DNA of 64,000 nucleotides from assembly GCF_019915265.1 (NCBI RefSeq), contig NZ_CP082780.1:2914001-2978000 (forward strand), in the 5' to 3' direction. The position numbers and the translations under genes were made by a program. Below, in pieces: positions 60,949 to 64,000 of the stretch (positions within the stretch are counted from its first letter, which is position 1; every line of letters starts with the position of its first letter). This stretch comes from Bacillus aquiflavi. GTDB lineage: Bacteria > Bacillota > Bacilli > Bacillales > Cytobacillaceae. Below the pieces are notes generated by a model. That model searched no databases and had not been told where the DNA came from. It was given only the letters and a program-made list of their open reading frames with translations.

Positions 60949-62346
60949 CACTAGCATTGCATTAACATATTCAGATGATTTTAAATACTAGGAATTTTTA
61001 AAAATAATGTGATTGTAAAAAAAAAAATCCTTTACAATGGAAGTACAGGTGGTTCCTGTCCAAATCCAAATGTAAAGGAATACATCATGGACAAGAATAC
61101 ACTAATTATGTCATTTGGTAAATGGGTTTCACCAATAAATATTCAAAAGCTTTCTGAACTTGTTAAAGAACAAAAACAGGACTACTATACAAAGAAGTTT
61201 ACAACGGAGTCTTATATTAAGTTTTTGCTTTTTGCCCAGCTTCATGAATATGAGAGCTTAGAAGAAATCAGTGATGCCCTTTTAGACGAAGATCTTCAGA
61301 AAATACTCGGATTTGAATCAATTAGTACATCTCAGTTATCACGAAAGAACAATAATATCAATCCGCTCATTCTTTCTCATATGTTCTTGAATTTAGTGTG
61401 GAAAATTCAACATTATCACATGAAAAGTGAAAAGAGAATGCCACTAAAAATCATTGATTCAAGTACTCTACCACTCAACTTAACTAACTATCAATGGGCG
61501 AAGTTTCGTCAAACAAAAGCAGGTGTAAAACTACATTTACGACTTGTATTCATGGATAAAAATGCTGTTTATCCAGAAAAAGCTGTCATTACAACGGCAA
61601 AAGAACATGACCGAAATCAGCTTGAAGTTCTGGTAGATGATAAAGAAGCTATGTATGTGTTTGATCGTGGCTATGTGGATTATGAACGATTTGATCGGAT
61701 GACCGATGAAGGTTATTTTTTCGTATCACGACTGAAGAAAAATGCAGTCATTCGTGAAGTTCATTCTTTTTCAATTTCGGATGATTGCCCTGTACAATCC
61801 GACAAAATGTTTACATCGGTAGCATACAAAATCGAACAGAAAATGTCTTTCGTCTTCTTGAAGTCAAGGATACAAAAGGAAACTTCCTTCGTTTAATCAC
61901 GAATCGCTTTGATTTAAGTGCTGAAGAAATCAGTGACATTTATCGTTCTCGTTGGGCCATTGAACTATTTTTCAAATGGCTGAAGCAGCACGTAGAAATT
62001 AAGCATTTTTATCGTATGAGTGAGACCGCGATTCAAAACCAAATTTTCTTAGCCCTTATCACCTATTGCCTAAATGTTCTCATTCAATTAGAGATGAAAA
62101 GTAGTAAATCTTTACTTCGAATCACTCGCTGGTTAAAGAGAGCAATTTGGAAACCTTCTTATATTTGGACACGAAAGTTTGATGAACGCTCTAGTCCGTA
62201 AAAGAATCTTGTTGTTGTAACTCTGGGATAACTGTATATTGTTACCAAATGGACAGTACCACCTTTATTTAGGTCTTGTCTTTTTAGTTCAAAAACGAAG
62301 AAATATATTAACAGAAAGTTCTAACTAATTTTACGCAATGCTAGTG
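60949..62346 (+). mobile_element. IS4-family insertion sequence
   Basis: A 1398-bp element is bounded by 12-bp inverted repeats, CACTAGCATTGC at the left and GCAATGCTAGTG at the right. It is flanked on both sides by a perfect 9-bp repeat, AACGAAAAT (60940-60948 and 62347-62355), the target duplication left by insertion. The size and duplication length fit the IS4 family, near IS4Bsu1 of B. subtilis. Its single transposase gene is frameshifted. Intact ends and flanks point to a recent arrival. Confidence 0.93.
61087..62201 (+). pseudogene. IS4-family transposase, frameshifted
   Basis: The ATG at 61087 follows AAAGGA. The first frame (to 61896) has MDKNTLIMSFGKWVSP, the first catalytic Asp in LKIIDSSTLPLNL and the second in YVFDRGYVDYERFD. 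The second frame (to 62201) holds the family YREK-like region with the catalytic Glu in YRSRWAIELFFKWLKQHVEIKHF. If the A run at 61840-61843 had five bases, the protein would read through (EQKNVFRLLEVKD) for about 371 aa. This is a normal length, so the break is either a sequencing error or a recent inactivation. Confidence 0.88.
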
Positions 62347-62712
62347 AACGAAAATATATGAAAAACTTTTGCTCTGGAATAAAGTTGCGAAGTCTTACAC
62401 CTTTAAATATTTTTGTCGTGTAATTAGCTGTTTAGGTTACTCACACAATCGGGTCGTTAGGGAAAGTAGTTGTTGCTATATTCATGGCTTTCATTAGAAG
62501 ACGGACTTCCAGTTGCTGAATCCTACATGCTCCGTGTTTGTGTTAATTCCAGACATATTGGAGCTGTTGCTGTTTTTGAAGGGAACTACAAGACTTCAAA
62601 GACTTATAGGGAAGGGGCGTGCTACGAGGAAGAGGCCAGTTATCCAATAAAACTTAATTTATCCACAATATTATGAAATAATAGAGCTAAAATCATAGGA
62701 TGTGGTCACACA

Positions 62713-62945
62713 ATGAATCGAGGTCAATCAATTAAATAAACGTTTTGGAATCAAAAAGGTTTTAAATCATTTAAATTTACATATTAATGAATGTTGTGTA
62801 ACAGCAATTTTAGGAAACAACGGTGCTGGAAAAAGCGTATTTTTAAACTATTTATTAAATTTTTTAGACTATGATTCTGGGAGAAATTAAAATATTAAAG
62901 AAAGAAAAAGATAAAAGAACAACTACAATAGAAGGTAAGATTATT
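62713..62945 (+). pseudogene. Remnant of an ABC transporter ATP-binding protein
   Basis: Frames between 62720 and 62945 give the start of an ABC ATPase: EVNQLNKRFGIKKVLNHLNLHI, Walker A LGNNGAGKSVFLNYLL, then after an extra base SGEIKILKKEKDK. The signature, Walker B and H-loop regions are absent. It follows the IS element, and the ATPase has probably been cut by deletion. The short open frame at 62470-62676 just before it matches nothing and is not called. Confidence 0.65.
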
Positions 62946-62946
62946 A

Positions 62947-63233
62947 ATGAATATTTTAGAAAGTTTTTTACAGTCAGAAATTAACACACAGGAGCTATAT
63001 GAAGAGATAATCTCCTTTATAACGTCGTATCATATCAGATGTGGAGAGTTTGAAGGAAATGAATATATAATAAAAAAGATGGACCAAATAAATTTTTTAT
63101 ATTCCCAGAATATATATATCCTAATAATGAAAGACAAATACATGGAGCAATATCGATCTATAGACCTAATTTAATCAAAGAGATTAATGAATATGCTCAA
63201 GCTATGGGAATGCAAACAATAGATGCAGAATAA
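62947..63233 (+). pseudogene. Unrecognised small gene with a frameshift
   Basis: The frame from the ATG at 62947 reads MNILESFLQSEINTQELYEEI, then changes frame at an A run (63072-63077, six bases where seven would fit). It continues KKDGPNKFFIFPEYIYPNNE and RQIHGAISIYRPNLIKEINE to a TAA at 63231. The joined product would be about 95 aa, acidic and soluble. There is no known motif. It is not clear whether it is a separate gene or was attached to the ABC remnant upstream. Confidence 0.45.
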
Positions 63234-63402
63234 GATTCTTTTGATCTGCTTATATGGTATTAGAAAGTTTTTTTGGAAAACTCTTATCAATAGTATATAT
63301 GTTTTTTAACGATAACGGGTAGCACCTGCTTACTTGCCGGCATCCTATAGCGCCAACAATCTGGTTGAGAACCATTATTTTTGGAGTGAGCGATTTTATT
63401 AA

Positions 63403-63610
63403 TTACCGTTTAAATTGATAGATTATTTGCACAACACCAGAAAAGAATGTTCTAGTATTAACCATTTTTACATTCATCCTCCGTTTTATATCAATAAACA
63501 ATGGTTTTCCTTCTTCCAATACAACTGGGTGAATAAGTAACCTCTATTCATCAACAAGCCCTAAATTTGCAAAAGTCATTAATCGTCTTGTATAACCGAG
63601 AAAAGCATAA
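63403..63610 (-). pseudogene. C-terminal remnant of a RibD-C/dihydrofolate reductase-like protein
   Basis: Minus-strand reading gives GYTRRLMTFANLGLVDE, a TAG where the family has Tyr, then RLLIHPVVLEEGKPLFIDIKRRMNVKMVNTRTFFSGVVQIIYQFK and a stop at 63403. The HPVVLxxGKPLF segment is typical of the RibD C-terminal/YwjB-type reductase family. The N-terminal two thirds are missing. It lies between gene debris and the tRNA. Confidence 0.65.
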
Positions 63611-63792
63611 AACATGATTAAACGAAGGGCGCAGTAATCGAATAGTGTTCCCAATTTCGAAACGATTAGGACATTCGATCATTGATCCTATTATGAGGAT
63701 TATGTACACTGTCAAAAAAGAATTGCAAGAAGAAGATACAAAGAGTATATGAGTTTGTGTAAAAAGTTTTTAAACCGGATTGTACAAAATAT

Positions 63793-63842
63793 AAAAAACA
63801 CACGAAACATTGATATGATATCACAACATTTTCGAGTGTTTT
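63793..63842 (-). terminator. Terminator after tRNA-Arg
   Basis: AAAACAC-CGAAA-type sequence pairs with TTTCG-GTGTTTT across a long hairpin, followed on the minus strand by TTTTTTAT. It lies about 40 bp past the tRNA 3' end. Confidence 0.7.
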
Positions 63843-63878
63843 ATGATGAACCAAATTTTTTACATATTTACCTTAAAG

Positions 63879-63950
63879 CGCCCTCGGCAGGAATCGAACC
63901 CACATTTTGAGAACCGGAATCTCACGTGCTATCCGTTGCACCACGAGGGC
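63879..63950 (-). tRNA. tRNA-Arg (CCG)
   Basis: The minus strand folds as a cloverleaf: the acceptor GCCCTCG pairs with CGAGGGC, the D-arm contains GTGCAACGGATAGCAC, the anticodon loop TTCCGGT lies on a TGAGA/TCTCA stem with anticodon CCG (codon CGG, arginine), and the T-loop is TTCGATT. CCA is not encoded. It stands alone near the window edge, and gene remnants lie on its 3' side. Confidence 0.95.
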
Positions 63951-64000
63951 AAAATGGCTGTTAACGTACGCTAAATATTATATGTTATATTCAAACAATA

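Noticed and set aside
62470-62676. A 68-codon open frame after the IS element
   Set aside because: No ribosome site, no family match and odd composition in a region of gene debris.

Overview
The window looks like chromosomal DNA from a low-GC Gram-positive of the Bacillaceae. It carries the Bacillus-type cggR-gapA-pgk-tpiA-gpmI-eno glycolytic operon, followed by secG, a carboxylesterase, rnr, smpB and ssrA in the usual Bacillus order. It also has a Yuk/Yue (Ess) type VII secretion operon, an acoR-acoABC acetoin operon, sigL, and strong AGGAGG ribosome-binding sites with frequent TTG and GTG starts. The species cannot be named from sequence alone.

Layout. 1-5 kb: two DUF1538 membrane proteins with a tandem P-II-like protein, a 39-aa membrane peptide, a DCC oxidoreductase, a MOSC protein and an RtcB ligase. 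5-10.5 kb: a decaying tandem array of lipoprotein, lipase and small helical protein genes. 10.7-17.4 kb: an acyl reductase/aldehyde dehydrogenase pair, then an MMPL exporter (split by a frameshift) with its TetR regulator and a palindromic operator, then a cupin. 17.5-24.6 kb: a beta-helix protein and the sigma-54-dependent acetoin dehydrogenase system. 24.8-28.1 kb: a frameshifted alkaline phosphatase and an ECF sigma/anti-sigma/YfjL-like operon. 28.2-41.2 kb: the T7SS operon (esxA, esaB, essB, essC, esaA, essA) preceded on the same strand by lipoprotein, lipase-like protein and small helical protein genes. 41.7-45.9 kb: adaA with a nonsense codon, an EamA transporter and a scrambled LXG toxin gene. 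46.1-58.2 kb: tmRNA to the glycolytic operon. 58.2-60.6 kb: glutaredoxin-like protein, sigL and a membrane protein. 60.9-64 kb: an IS4-family element with intact ends, gene debris, and tRNA-Arg.

How the parts work together. SigL (58.5 kb) is the sigma factor needed for the -24/-12 promoter in front of acoA, and AcoR is its activator. No E3 subunit gene follows acoC. CggR (58 kb) should act on the operator just in front of its own gene and control the glycolytic operon. The T7SS apparatus is accompanied by three kinds of likely cargo: a lipase-like protein beside the operon, a second lipase module 20 kb away, and an LXG toxin relic.

The most interesting pattern is the repeated three-gene module: lipoprotein, then a lipase whose catalytic domain is N-terminal and whose helical domain is C-terminal, then a small helical protein. 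It occurs at 6.5-9.1 kb and again at 38.1-41.2 kb. It resembles the S. aureus TslA/TilA/Tla arrangement of a reverse-domain T7SS lipase, immunity lipoprotein and targeting partner.

A caution for all gene models: at least eight genes are broken by one-base changes, mostly a missing base in A or T runs. Many of these may be sequencing or assembly errors rather than true pseudogenes.
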